From contig NZ_RJPR01000014.1 in assembly GCF_003943465.1 (NCBI RefSeq), positions 1 through 47,446 on the forward strand: 47,446 nt of DNA. Reading direction: 5' to 3'. How positions within the stretch are numbered: the first letter of the stretch is position 1; the number at the start of each line of letters is the position of its first letter. Shown here in pieces: positions 1 through 10,500 of the stretch. The notes under the pieces are model-generated. The model was not told the origin of the DNA, did no database searches, and worked only from the letters and a program-made list of their open reading frames with translations. Both the position numbers and the translations under genes were made by a program. The DNA is from Streptococcus cristatus (GTDB lineage Bacteria; Bacillota; Bacilli; Lactobacillales; Streptococcaceae).

Positions 1-11
1 TCCATTTATAA

Positions 12-158
12 AGTCAGAGAGCTTGTCTACCGATAACGTTGTCGTATTTTTATACTCATGCTCAAGGCGATATTTTGGGGTACTCGTCGGTAGAGTGGAT
101 TAGTTTGTCCCGCGAAAGTGATATTCAAGAAATTATCAACCACAAAGCCCTCACTTAG
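12..158 (+). pseudogene. Possible 3' end of a frameshifted upstream gene
   Basis: The third reading frame from about position 12 to the TAG at 156-158 reads like a protein C-terminus (ending ...SDIQEIINHKALT), and it stops inside the left arm of the terminator at 146-180, as a real gene end often does. The same frame has a stop at 9-11, so it is not simply the tail of an intact gene entering from the left. Frame 2 is open through the start of the window and could join it if one T of the T5 run at 46-50 were removed. I do not recognise the family. Random open reading of about 50 codons is a real alternative. Confidence 0.3.
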
Positions 159-184
159 ATTATACTTCTAAATGAGGGCTGTTG
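146..184 (+). terminator. Intrinsic terminator upstream of yajC
   Basis: Inverted repeat with arms 146-158 and 168-180 (12 of 13 positions pair, one C/A mismatch), loop of 9 nt, followed by a loose T-rich stretch. It isolates yajC from whatever lies to the left. Confidence 0.65.
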
Positions 185-267
185 TCTTTATTTTCATGTT
201 TCTGTGGGTGACGGCTATGTCGTCATGGCTGTCTGTCCCACTCTCTTTTGGAAATCATTTTCCTGCC

Positions 268-296
268 TTGTCAAAATGGCCAAAATCTGCTATAGT
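268..296 (+). promoter_or_regulatory. SigA promoter of yajC
   Basis: TTGTCA at 268-273, 17-nt spacer, TATAGT at 291-296, with an extended -10 TGC at 288-290. Predicted start about 303, 26 nt before the yajC ATG. The stretch 185-267 between the terminator and this promoter shows only a small TGACG/CGTCA hairpin and no gene. Confidence 0.75.
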
Positions 297-328
297 AATT
301 AGTAGATGAATTCCAAAGGAGAAGAGAA

Positions 329-664
329 ATGAATCCAACAATGATGATTATTTTTTTTGTTGTGCTAGTAGGAATGATGTATTTCCAAGTACGGACACAG
401 AAAAAGCAAGCTGAAAAACGGATGGAAAGCCTTAATAAACTGCAAAAAGGCTATGAAGTCATTACCATTGGTGGCCTTTACGGAACTGTTGACGAAGTTG
501 ATTCAGAGCGTAAGACTGTTGTCTTGGACGTAGACGGTGTTTTCTTGACATTTGAATTGGCAGCCATTAAGACGGTTTTGCCATTGACAGAAGGCATCCC
601 AGCTGCTACGGGAGTGGAAGGCGATATCGCTGTGTCTGATGAAGATACTGCAATTGAAGAATAG
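329..664 (+). CDS. yajC: Preprotein translocase subunit YajC
   Basis: Small single-pass membrane protein of 111 aa that associates with the SecYEG channel and, in bacteria that have it, SecDF. One N-terminal membrane segment lies at about residues 4-21 (MMIIFFVVLVGMMYF). It is followed by the family's short cytoplasmic domain with the basic QKKQAEKRM stretch and the GYEVITIGGLYGTVDEV motif (PF02699), then an acidic tail. The ATG is preceded by AAAGGAG at 315-321. The gene has its own promoter and a terminator at 672-695, so it is monocistronic. Streptococci lack SecDF, so the partner and exact role here are unclear. Confidence 0.93.
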   Translation: MNPTMMIIFFVVLVGMMYFQVRTQKKQAEKRMESLNKLQKGYEVITIGGLYGTVDEVDSERKTVVLDVDGVFLTFELAAIKTVLPLTEGIPAATGVEGDIAVSDEDTAIEE

Positions 665-671
665 GATATAG

Positions 672-697
672 GGCAGTCGAGAGGCTGTCTTTTTTAT
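672..697 (+). terminator. Intrinsic terminator of yajC
   Basis: Stem arms 672-678 and 683-689 (GGCAGTC/GGCTGTC, two G-U pairs), GAGA tetraloop, then six Ts. Confidence 0.8.
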
Positions 698-840
698 TTT
701 AAGGACATTTTGTAAGCTCATCTTTTACAATATTATAGTTGCACAATACTAGCGAAACCTGCCTACATCCACTACTAACTATTTATCATCAGCTCTGATA
801 GACGAAAAATCAGCTCTCCTGCCCACATTTAAAGGATTTA

Positions 841-849
841 TGATATAAT
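841..849 (+). promoter_or_regulatory. Extended -10 promoter of uppS-cdsA-rseP
   Basis: TGA-TATAAT at 841-849 is a strong extended -10; no good -35 is visible 17 nt upstream. Predicted start about 856, 26 nt before uppS. The stretch 698-840 holds no gene. Confidence 0.7.
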
Positions 850-881
850 GAAATGATAAAACTTTAAATAGGATAAAAAAT

Positions 882-1631
882 ATGTTTAGTTTTAAGAAAA
901 AAGAAAAGCTCGATGAGGCCTTGCTTGTTCCCAAGCATATAGGGATTATCATGGATGGCAATGGTCGTTGGGCTAAAAAACGTATGCAGCCGCGCGTCTT
1001 TGGCCATAAGGCAGGTATGGAAGCCTTGCAAGAAGTGACGATTGCAGCCAAGGAGATGGGTGTGCAGGTCTTGACGGTCTATGCCTTTTCAACGGAAAAC
1101 TGGGCGCGGCCAGAAAAAGAAGTGTCTTTCATTATGAATTTGCCGGTTGAGTTTTATGATCGCTATGTGCCAGAATTGCACAGAAACAATGTGAAAATTC
1201 AAATGATTGGCGACACGAAGCGACTTCCTAAAGCAACCTTTGAGGCCTTGGAGAAGGCTGAGGAGCTGACTCGCTTGAATACGGGGTTGATTTTGAATTT
1301 CGCCCTGAACTACGGCGGCCGAGCTGAAATTAATCAAGCGGTTCAGAAGCTTGCCCAAGATGTTTTAGATGCGAAAGTCCAACCAGCTGATATTACAGAG
1401 GAAATGCTTGGAGCTTATCTCTACACAAGCAGTCTGCCTGCAAGTTTACGGGATCCTGACTTGGTCATTCGTACGAGTGGCGAGCTGCGCCTTAGCAATT
1501 TCCTCCCTTGGCAGACAGCATATAGCGAGTTGTATTTTACAGATATTCTTTGGCCGGATTTCGATGAGAAGACTTTGAAAGATGCGGTTGTAGAGTATAA
1601 TCGCCGCAATCGCCGCTTCGGCGGTGTATAA
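882..1631 (+). CDS. uppS: Isoprenyl transferase (undecaprenyl diphosphate synthase)
   Basis: Cytosolic cis-prenyltransferase, 249 aa, that extends farnesyl-PP with isopentenyl-PP to undecaprenyl-PP, the lipid carrier for peptidoglycan and wall polysaccharide. The family signature MDGNGRWAKKR starts at residue 24, with the catalytic Asp at 25. The C-terminal RTSGELRLSNF block binds substrate, and the enzyme ends with the conserved arginine-rich RRNRRFGG tail. AGGA at 870-873 serves as a weak ribosome binding site. The gene is 15 nt upstream of cdsA, and uppS-cdsA-rseP-proS is the conserved streptococcal order. Confidence 0.96.
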   Translation: MFSFKKKEKLDEALLVPKHIGIIMDGNGRWAKKRMQPRVFGHKAGMEALQEVTIAAKEMGVQVLTVYAFSTENWARPEKEVSFIMNLPVEFYDRYVPELHRNNVKIQMIGDTKRLPKATFEALEKAEELTRLNTGLILNFALNYGGRAEINQAVQKLAQDVLDAKVQPADITEEMLGAYLYTSSLPASLRDPDLVIRTSGELRLSNFLPWQTAYSELYFTDILWPDFDEKTLKDAVVEYNRRNRRFGGV

Positions 1632-1646
1632 AGGGGGAAGAAAAAG

Positions 1647-2450
1647 ATGAGTTTTGATTTACAAAGACGTCTTCTTTTTGGAGGAATTGCTCTAGCTATT
1701 TTTATTCCTCTAGTGAAGATGGGAGGGATTCCCTTCCAGATCAGTGTTGGTCTTTTAGCTATGCTAGCAGTGCATGAATTGCTTAAGATGAAGGGGCTTC
1801 CGACAGCGACCTTAGAAGGCGGATTGGCTATGCTGGCAGCTTTTGTCTTAACCTTGCCACTTGAGAATTACTTGAAGTTCTTGCCCGTGGACGGCAATGT
1901 GATGGCTTATGGTTTGGTTGTTTTTGCCTTGCTAGGAGCGACTGTTTTAGGTTCCTCTTATAGCTTTGAGGATGCGGCTTATCCGATTGCTTCTAGTTTT
2001 TATGTCGGTCTAGGTTTTAATGCTTTGATCGATGCCCGTTTGGTGAATGTGGACAAGGTTTTGCTGGCTCTCTTTATCGTCTGGGCGACAGACAGTGGGG
2101 CCTATCTGGTTGGTACCCGCTACGGACGGAGAAAATTATTGCCAAAGGTATCGCCAAATAAAACCATTGAAGGCAGTTTAGGAGGCATTATCTCAGCAGT
2201 GCTGGTTTCTGCGATTTTTATGTCTGTTCGTCCGCAAGTTGCCACTCCGTATAGCTTTGTGACCATGCTGCTCTTGACTGTTGTCTTTAGTATTGCTGGC
2301 CAATTCGGTGACTTGGTAGAGAGCGCTATTAAGCGTCACTTTGGTGTCAAAGACTCAGGGAAGTTTATTCCTGGGCATGGCGGCGTTTTGGATCGCTTTG
2401 ATAGCTTGCTTTTTGTCTTTCCACTGATGCACCTCTTTGGCCTGTTTTAA
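1647..2450 (+). CDS. cdsA: Phosphatidate cytidylyltransferase
   Basis: Integral membrane enzyme, 267 aa, that makes CDP-diacylglycerol from CTP and phosphatidic acid, the entry point to phosphatidylglycerol and cardiolipin. About eight hydrophobic segments are visible. The diagnostic CDS signature near the C-terminus is complete: S-A-I-K-R, K-D-S-G, PGHGG and DRFD (about residues 227-250). A GGGGAAG ribosome binding site lies just upstream. It is translated in the same operon as uppS and followed 70 nt later by rseP. Confidence 0.95.
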   Translation: MSFDLQRRLLFGGIALAIFIPLVKMGGIPFQISVGLLAMLAVHELLKMKGLPTATLEGGLAMLAAFVLTLPLENYLKFLPVDGNVMAYGLVVFALLGATVLGSSYSFEDAAYPIASSFYVGLGFNALIDARLVNVDKVLLALFIVWATDSGAYLVGTRYGRRKLLPKVSPNKTIEGSLGGIISAVLVSAIFMSVRPQVATPYSFVTMLLLTVVFSIAGQFGDLVESAIKRHFGVKDSGKFIPGHGGVLDRFDSLLFVFPLMHLFGLF

Positions 2451-2520
2451 GGGGTTTGGTGGCCAAGCAGCCGAAAGCCTTCTTGGCTTAATGAACAATC
2501 TTAAGAGAAAGATTAGACTT

Positions 2521-3777
2521 ATGCAGATTATTACATTTATTATTATTTTTGGGATCATCGTGGTGGTTCATGAGTTTGGACATTTCTACTTTGCCAAAAA
2601 ATCAGGCATTTTAGTTCGTGAGTTTGCCATTGGGATGGGCCCGAAAATCTTTGCTCATATTGGCAAGGATGGAACAGCCTATACGATTCGGATTTTGCCG
2701 CTCGGTGGTTATGTCCGCATGGCTGGCTGGGGCGAGGATTCGACAGAAATTAAAACAGGTACGCCAGCTAGTCTGACCTTGAATGAAGATGGAAAAGTCG
2801 TCCGCATCAATCTGTCTAGCAAGAAAATTGATCAGACGGCTCTGCCTATGAATGTGACCAGTTTTGATTTTGAAGAAAAGCTGGAGATTACAGGGCTGGT
2901 CTTGGATGCGACCAGGACTTATTCTGTTGACCACGATGCGACCATTGTTGAGGAAGACGGAACGGAAGTTCGGATTGCTCCGCTGGATGTCCAGTATCAA
3001 AATGCGACTATCTGGGGGCGACTCATCACCAATTTTGCTGGCCCTATGAACAATTTCATTTTGAGTATTCTAGTTTTCATGCTCTTGGCCTTTCTGCAAG
3101 GTGGAGTCCAAGATGAAAGTAGCAATCATTTTCAGGTGCTGGAAGGTAGCGCCGTTGCCAAGGCAGGGGTGAAAAGCGATGACCAGATTCTGAAAGTCGA
3201 CAATTATGAGATTGCAAACTGGGATGACCTGACTAAAGCAGTGTCAGAAGCGACGAAGGATAAGGCAGATGCACCAAAATTGACCATCACTTATAAGAGC
3301 GGCAGTCAGACTCATAAAGTGGACATCGAGCCTAAAAAAGAGGGGGATCGCTATCTATTGGGCGTTTCACCTGCTATCAAAACTGGTTTTTGGGACAAGG
3401 TGGTCGGAGGTTTTACCGCTACTTGGACGACCACTGGTCGGATTTTGACGGCTTTGAAAGATTTGATTTTTAACTTTAATTTAAATAAATTAGGCGGTCC
3501 AGTTGCTATTTATAATGTCAGCAGTCAGGCAGCTCAGCAAGGTCTGCCGGCTATTCTGAGTCTCTTAGCTATGCTGTCCCTTAATATCGGGATCTTTAAT
3601 CTAATTCCGATTCCGGCTTTGGACGGTGGAAAAATTGTTCTCAATATCCTTGAGGCTATCCGTCGCAAACCCTTGAAACGGGAAACAGAAAGCTATGTTA
3701 CCCTCGCAGGGGTAGCTGTCATGGTTGTCCTTATGATCGCTGTGACTTGGAATGATATTATGAAATTGTTCTTCTAA
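2521..3777 (+). CDS. rseP: Site-2 zinc metalloprotease RseP/Eep
   Basis: Membrane-embedded M50 protease, 418 aa from this start. It cleaves transmembrane segments of anti-sigma factors, signal-peptide remnants and peptide pheromone precursors; the enterococcal/streptococcal orthologue is called Eep. The zinc motif HEFGH is at residues 17-21 in the first membrane helix, a PDZ domain lies in the middle (around [16 protein letters not shown]), and the second metal-binding motif LDGG is near residue 369. The frame stays open upstream to 2437, overlapping cdsA. The ATG at 2521 is preferred because GAGAAAG at 2505-2511 gives a ribosome binding site with 9-nt spacing and the protein then starts directly with the first helix, as in the family. 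Confidence 0.94.
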   Translation: MQIITFIIIFGIIVVVHEFGHFYFAKKSGILVREFAIGMGPKIFAHIGKDGTAYTIRILPLGGYVRMAGWGEDSTEIKTGTPASLTLNEDGKVVRINLSSKKIDQTALPMNVTSFDFEEKLEITGLVLDATRTYSVDHDATIVEEDGTEVRIAPLDVQYQNATIWGRLITNFAGPMNNFILSILVFMLLAFLQGGVQDESSNHFQVLEGSAVAKAGVKSDDQILKVDNYEIANWDDLTKAVSEATKDKADAPKLTITYKSGSQTHKVDIEPKKEGDRYLLGVSPAIKTGFWDKVVGGFTATWTTTGRILTALKDLIFNFNLNKLGGPVAIYNVSSQAAQQGLPAILSLLAMLSLNIGIFNLIPIPALDGGKIVLNILEAIRRKPLKRETESYVTLAGVAVMVVLMIAVTWNDIMKLFF

Positions 3778-3807
3778 CATTTTAAAAGATTTAAAAATAT
3801 TCTATGA

Positions 3808-5673
<1,866 letters not shown>

Positions 5674-5677
5674 AATC

Positions 5678-5708
5678 AACTGCCAGTTTTGTCTGGCAGT
5701 TTTCTTTT
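5678..5708 (+). terminator. Intrinsic terminator of the uppS-proS operon
   Basis: Perfect 9-bp stem AACTGCCAG / CTGGCAGTT (5678-5686 and 5693-5701), 6-nt loop, then a T-rich run. Confidence 0.9.
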
Positions 5709-5735
5709 GCTTATTGGCCTTGAAAATGCTATAGT
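5707..5735 (+). promoter_or_regulatory. SigA promoter of the PH-domain gene
   Basis: TTGCTT at 5707-5712, 17-nt spacer, TATAGT at 5730-5735 with an extended TGC at 5727-5729. It starts within the T-run of the preceding terminator. Confidence 0.7.
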
Positions 5736-5763
5736 AGGGAAAAATGAATTGGAGGAATGAATG

Positions 5764-6144
5764 ATGGGATTATTCAGCGGTTTATTGGGCAATGCTTCTC
5801 AGAAGGATATTGAAAAAACAGAAAGAGAGTTGGAGAACATTTTGACGCCAGCAGAAAATGTGGAGCTGGCATTCAGCCTCATTCGCGACTTGATTGTCTT
5901 TACAGATAAGCGGTTGATTTTGGTGGACAAGCAGGGAGTGACAGGTAAGAAAACGGCTTATAAGTCTTATCCTTATCGCTCCATTTCTCGCTTTTCGGTG
6001 GAAACGGCTGGCCACTTTGATCTAGATGCTGAGCTGAAAATCTGGGTTTCCAGTGCTGAGGAACCAGCTGAAACCCTAACTTTCCGAAGTGATAAAAGTG
6101 TCATTGCCATCCAAAAAGCGCTGGCAGAAGCAGTATTGAGATAA
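5764..6144 (+). CDS. Bacterial PH-domain protein
   Basis: Cytosolic protein of 126 aa matching the small single-domain bacterial pleckstrin-homology family (PF08000, bPH_1) in length and pattern. It has a beta-rich core with the typical DLIVFTDKRLILVDKQG segment and a closing amphipathic helix (SVIAIQKALAEAVL). Function in the family is unknown. Two adjacent ATGs exist (5761 and 5764); GGAGG at 5751-5755 gives better spacing to the second, so I start there. Monocistronic, with its own promoter and terminator. Confidence 0.8.
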   Translation: MGLFSGLLGNASQKDIEKTERELENILTPAENVELAFSLIRDLIVFTDKRLILVDKQGVTGKKTAYKSYPYRSISRFSVETAGHFDLDAELKIWVSSAEEPAETLTFRSDKSVIAIQKALAEAVLR

Positions 6145-6168
6145 AAAGCGGTTTCAACCGCTTTTTTT
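6143..6168 (+). terminator. Terminator of the PH-domain gene
   Basis: AAAAGCGGT/ACCGCTTTT stem with a TTCA loop and seven Ts, overlapping the stop codon. The A-rich left arm could also let it act on minus-strand transcripts. Confidence 0.88.
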
Positions 6169-6171
6169 GCA

Positions 6172-6208
6172 AACAAAAACTAACCATAGCTTATTAGCTC
6201 GGTTAGTT
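6172..6208 (-). terminator. Minus-strand terminator after the 6245-6712 gene
   Basis: Arms AACTAACC (6178-6185) and GGTTAGTT (6201-6208), with an inner AGCT/AGCT pairing. On the minus strand the stem runs into TTTTTGTTT. Confidence 0.75.
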
Positions 6209-6244
6209 CATAAATAGAGATTGACGATCTGGAATACTTCCTAT

Positions 6245-6712
6245 CTAGTTGTCTTCACTAGGGAAAGATTCACCAAAATGCAGCTCAGAGTATGGAGTTT
6301 CAAAATGACCTCCGTCATAAGTTACCTTGACTGAAGTTATTCCGAAGTCAACGATTATTGGTTTTGCAGCTGTTATAAAGACATAGCGATTAGCGTTTTG
6401 CTTTATATCATAGACTTTTACTGCTCCGTAAATGGAATCGGAAGAATAGATATCTCCATTTTTAATCGATTTGCTTATCTCAATGGTCTTCTTAGCAGGA
6501 GAGTAGGATAAATTATAGGCTTCTTTTTTTCCGATGCCTTGTGTAATAAAAGTTTCGTTGTCATCACTTTTAGCTTGAAAGTGAATAAAATTTTTATCAA
6601 AACTTTTCTGAGCGTTGTTCATAACGAGAAATAAATTTACTCCCCATGAAGCTAAGCCCAAAATAAGAAGAGAAGCGATACCAATAAAAACAGTTTTTTT
6701 AGTTAAGCGCAT
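6245..6712 (-). CDS. Hypothetical membrane-anchored exported protein
   Basis: 155 aa; family not recognised. The N-terminus has a positively charged MRLTKK start and a single hydrophobic helix at about residues 8-31 with no lipobox cysteine, so it is probably a signal anchor. The remaining roughly 120 residues should lie outside the membrane and look beta-rich, with alternating hydrophobic strands such as VKVYDIKQNANRYVFITAA, ending in an acidic tail. AAGGAG about 6 nt before the ATG supports the start. It is followed by its own minus-strand terminator, and the lipoprotein gene upstream on the same strand suggests a joint envelope role. That is inference from position only. Confidence 0.65.
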   Translation of the reverse strand: MRLTKKTVFIGIASLLILGLASWGVNLFLVMNNAQKSFDKNFIHFQAKSDDNETFITQGIGKKEAYNLSYSPAKKTIEISKSIKNGDIYSSDSIYGAVKVYDIKQNANRYVFITAAKPIIVDFGITSVKVTYDGGHFETPYSELHFGESFPSEDN

Positions 6713-6862
6713 AAAAACTCCTTGAAAATCATGCTATTGGAGAAGTGAAAGTCAATAGCTTGCTCTAAAAAATATTTTCTAAGTTTTTTCTTGCTGGCGA
6801 ACTAAGGAGCTGGCTAGCAAGACAGGATAGTTTCTAAAGTAAAAAATAAGTCAGAAAAGATT

Positions 6863-7405
6863 TCATTCTTCTGTGAAACCTTGAGATAGCAGAAAAGCAA
6901 AGAAATCTTCGGGCTTTTCCTTAAGCTTTTTGAATAGGTTATCTTTAGTTGTTTCCCCTAAAGCAGCCATGACTTGTTTTTCTTTTGCTTTGCTGAGATC
7001 AAAGTGGGCAACTTGTGCAACGGTTTTCTTGTCCTCTGAAACTTTGACTTCAAGTGTGACTCCATCTAACTTGCTGAATTTATCATAAAAGTCACTGGCT
7101 TTCAATTCTTCCTGATAAATGTTACTGATTTCTTCAGGACTCTTGTTTTGCTCGTCCTCTTGAGTCGGTTTCGTAGCCATAAAATCGAAGGCTCGAATCT
7201 TATCTTTTTGATAATAAGTAACAATTTTATTATTGTATCCGTTAGGCATGTTGTAAGCAAAAGTTTTGGTTTTTACCTTTTCTTCTTTTTGGGGCTTGCT
7301 TTGGCTCTGACTTTGGTTGGGTTTGTTTTCGTGCTTAGTTTGCTTAGGCATGCTGCAGGCAGTCAAAGCCAGCAGACAGGCGCTAGCTAAGAGAATTTTT
7401 TTCAT
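6863..7405 (-). CDS. Lipoprotein, YehR/DUF1307-like
   Basis: 180 aa with a clear lipoprotein signal peptide, MKKILLASACLLALTAC; the lipobox LTAC puts the modified Cys at 17. A Lys/Gln/Ser-rich linker (about 20-45) follows, then a soluble domain. The domain pattern (KTFAYNM..., a late hydrophobic helix, and a final LLSQGFTEE) resembles the DUF1307/YehR lipoproteins of unknown function; this assignment is from memory of the pattern and is tentative. AAAGGAGT at 7413-7420 precedes the start, and a good promoter lies at 7439-7466. Confidence 0.75.
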   Translation of the reverse strand: MKKILLASACLLALTACSMPKQTKHENKPNQSQSQSKPQKEEKVKTKTFAYNMPNGYNNKIVTYYQKDKIRAFDFMATKPTQEDEQNKSPEEISNIYQEELKASDFYDKFSKLDGVTLEVKVSEDKKTVAQVAHFDLSKAKEKQVMAALGETTKDNLFKKLKEKPEDFFAFLLSQGFTEE

Positions 7406-7438
7406 GATTCAGACTCCTTTGGATAGATGTTCTGTTCT

Positions 7439-7466
7439 ATTATAGCATAACTTAGTTTTAAGACAA
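7439..7466 (-). promoter_or_regulatory. SigA promoter of the YehR-like lipoprotein gene
   Basis: On the minus strand: TTGTCT (plus 7461-7466), 16-nt spacer, TATAAT (plus 7439-7444) with an extended TGC. Confidence 0.8.
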
Positions 7467-7537
7467 GAAAATAGATAAATATATAGACATCAACAGCTTT
7501 ACTCCGCTCTTTTTCTGTCGAAAAAAGTGCTGATTTA

Positions 7538-7546
7538 TGGTAAAAT
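7538..7546 (+). promoter_or_regulatory. Extended -10 promoter of polC
   Basis: TGG-TAAAAT at 7538-7546, 27 nt before the polC ATG; the -35 is poor. Confidence 0.55.
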
Positions 7547-7573
7547 AGGGTCACTACTGTACGAGGAAATACC

Positions 7574-10500
7574 ATGTCAAACAAGTTTGAAATTTTAATG
7601 CATCAGCTGGATATGCCACTGGAAATGAGAAATTCAGAGGCCTTTTTGAATGCTGAAATTGAGAAGGTTCTGGTCCACAAGGTCAGTCGGGTCTGGGAGT
7701 TTCATTTTTCTTTTGCGAATATTCTGCCCATTGAGATTTTTCGGGAATTGCAGAAGCGCTTAGCTCAAGAGTTTTCTAAGACGGGCAATCAAGCCGTTTT
7801 TGAAATTCACTGTCAGAATCCTCAGGTATCGGACGAGCTCTTGCAGGCTTATTACCAGCTGGCCTTTGAGGAAGGGCCTTGTGCTAGTCATGGCTTCAAG
7901 AGCCTGTATCAGGATTTGCGGGTTCATTTGGATGGGGACAAGCTGCTGATTGAGGGGGCTTCGACCATTGATACGGAGCATTTTCGTAAGAATCACCTGC
8001 CAAATCTCAGTCGCCAGCTGGTCAAATACGGCTTCCCTCATCTGACTTGTCAGGTGCAGCACAGTGATGAGCTGACCCAGCAGCAAGCGGAGAATTTTCA
8101 AGCGGAGAATGACAAGATTGTTCAGGCGGCTAATGAAGAGGCACTCAAAGCCATGGAATCCCTGCAACAGATGGCACCACCGCCAGAGGAAAAGCCGACT
8201 TATGATTTCCAAGCTCGAAAGGCTGCGGCTAAACCAAATCTGGATAAGGCAGAGATTACTCCTATGATCGAAGTTCAGACTGAGGAAAACCGTCTGGTTT
8301 TCGAGGGAATGGTCTTTGACTTGGAGCAGAAGGTTACTCGGACCGGCCGAGTCTTGCTTAACTTCAAAATGACAGACTACACTTCTAGCTTCTCCTTGCA
8401 AAAATGGATGAAAAACGAAGAAGAAGCCAAGAAGTTTGACATGATTAAGAAAGGCGCCTGGCTGCGGGTGCGGGGAAATGTGGAGATGAACAATTTCACC
8501 CGCGACCTGACCATGAATGTGCAGGATGTTCAGGCTGTTACCCACTATGAGCGCAAGGACTTGATGCCTGAGGGCCAGAAGCGGGTTGAGTTTCACGCCC
8601 ATACCAATATGTCTACTATGGACGCCTTGCCTGAGGTAGAGGAAATCGTTGCAACAGCAGCCAAGTGGGGCCACAAGGCTGTCGCTATTACCGACCATGG
8701 CAATGTGCAGAGCTTTCCCCATGGCTATAAAGCTGCCAAGAAAGCTGGTATTCAGCTGATTTACGGTATGGAGGCCAATATTGTAGAAGACCGGGTGCCC
8801 ATCGTCTACAATGAAGTGGACATGGCGCTGAGCGATGCGACTTATGTAGTTTTTGACGTGGAGACGACGGGACTTTCGGCGGTATACAATGACTTGATTC
8901 AGGTTGCTGCCAGCAAGATGCACAAGGGCAATATCATCGCTGAGTTTGATGAGTTTATCAATCCTGGGCATCCTCTGTCGGCCTTTACGACGGACTTGAC
9001 CGGGATTACGGATGAGCATGTTCGCAATGCCAAGCCGCTAGAGCAGGTGCTGAAAGAATTTCAGGAATTTTGCCAGGACAGTGTCCTCGTTGCCCATAAT
9101 GCCACCTTTGACGTGGGTTTTATGAATGTCAACTATGAGCGGCATGGCCTGCCGAAAATCACTCAGCCAGTCATTGACACGCTGGAATTTGCCCGCAATC
9201 TCTATCCAGAGTACAAGCGCCATGGTCTGGGGCCTTTGACCAAGCGGTTCCAGATTGCTCTGGAGCACCACCACATGGCCAACTATGACGCGGAAGCGAC
9301 GGGCCGTCTCCTCTTTATCTTTATCAAGGATGTAGCTGAAAAGCATGGTGTGACTAATCTCAAGGATTTGAATACGGATCTGGTCGATGAGAATTCTTAC
9401 AAGAAGGCTCGGGTCAAGCATGCGACTATTTATGTTAAAAATCAGACGGGGCTCAAGAATATTTTCAAACTAGTCAGTCTGTCCAATACCAAGTATTTCG
9501 AAGGCGTCCCGCGGATTCCACGGACCGTGCTGGATGCTCATCGTGAAGGCCTGATTCTGGGCTCAGCCTGCTCAGAAGGCGAAGTCTATGATGCTGTTGT
9601 CTCTCAGGGGGTGGATGCGGCTGTCGAAGTAGCCAAGTATTATGACTTTATCGAGGTCATGCCACCGGCCATCTATGAGCCACTGATTGCCAAGGAGCAA
9701 ATCAAGGACCAGGAAGAACTGCAGACCATTATTCGTAATCTGATTGAGGTCGGCGATCGTTTAGGCAAGCCTGTCCTTGCGACGGGGAACGTCCACTATA
9801 TCGAGCCGGAAGAAGAAATTTATCGTGAAATTATCGTCCGGAGTCTCGGTCAGGGAGCCGTGATTAACCGGACCATTGGTCATGGTGAAAATGCCCAGCC
9901 GGCTCCGCTTCCTAAGGCTCATTTTCGGACCACTAATGAGATGCTGGACGAATTTGCCTTTCTAGGCGAGGATTTGGCTAAGAAGTTAGTCATCACCAAT
10001 CCGAATCAGCTGGCGGAGACCTTTGAGCCGGTAGAGGTGGTCAAGGGCGATCTTTATACGCCTTTCATTGACAAGGCTGAGGAGACAGTTGCCGAGCTGA
10101 CCTATCAAAAAGCCTTTGAGATTTATGGCAATCCGCTGCCAGATATCGTGGACTTGCGGATCGAAAAAGAGCTGACCTCCATCTTGGGGAATGGTTTTGC
10201 CGTGATCTATCTGGCTTCGCAGATGTTGGTGCAACGCTCTAACGAGCGGGGCTATCTGGTAGGTTCACGGGGGTCTGTTGGATCCAGCTTTGTCGCGACT
10301 ATGATTGGGATTACCGAGGTTAATCCTCTATCGCCCCACTATGTCTGTGGCAAATGTCAATACAGCGAGTTCATCACGGACGGCTCCTATGGTTCTGGCT
10401 TCGACATGCCGGATAAGGACTGCCCAGAATGTGGTCACAAGCTGAGCAAGAACGGTCAGGATATTCCATTTGAGACCTTCCTTGGATTTGACGGGGACAA

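Noticed and set aside
710..739. Possible promoter TTGTAA-N18-TATAGT upstream of uppS
   Set aside because: The extended -10 at 841-849 is much better placed; the TTGTAA/TTACAA pairing here is probably incidental in A/T-rich DNA.
2437..2520. N-terminal extension of rseP overlapping cdsA
   Set aside because: The ATG at 2521 has better spacing to a ribosome binding site and starts at the conserved first helix; the extension lacks family character.
7760..9019. 419-codon open frame on the minus strand inside polC
   Set aside because: Antisense to a well-conserved essential gene, no ribosome binding site or promoter, and the translation is unlike any family. It is a shadow of the polC codon pattern.
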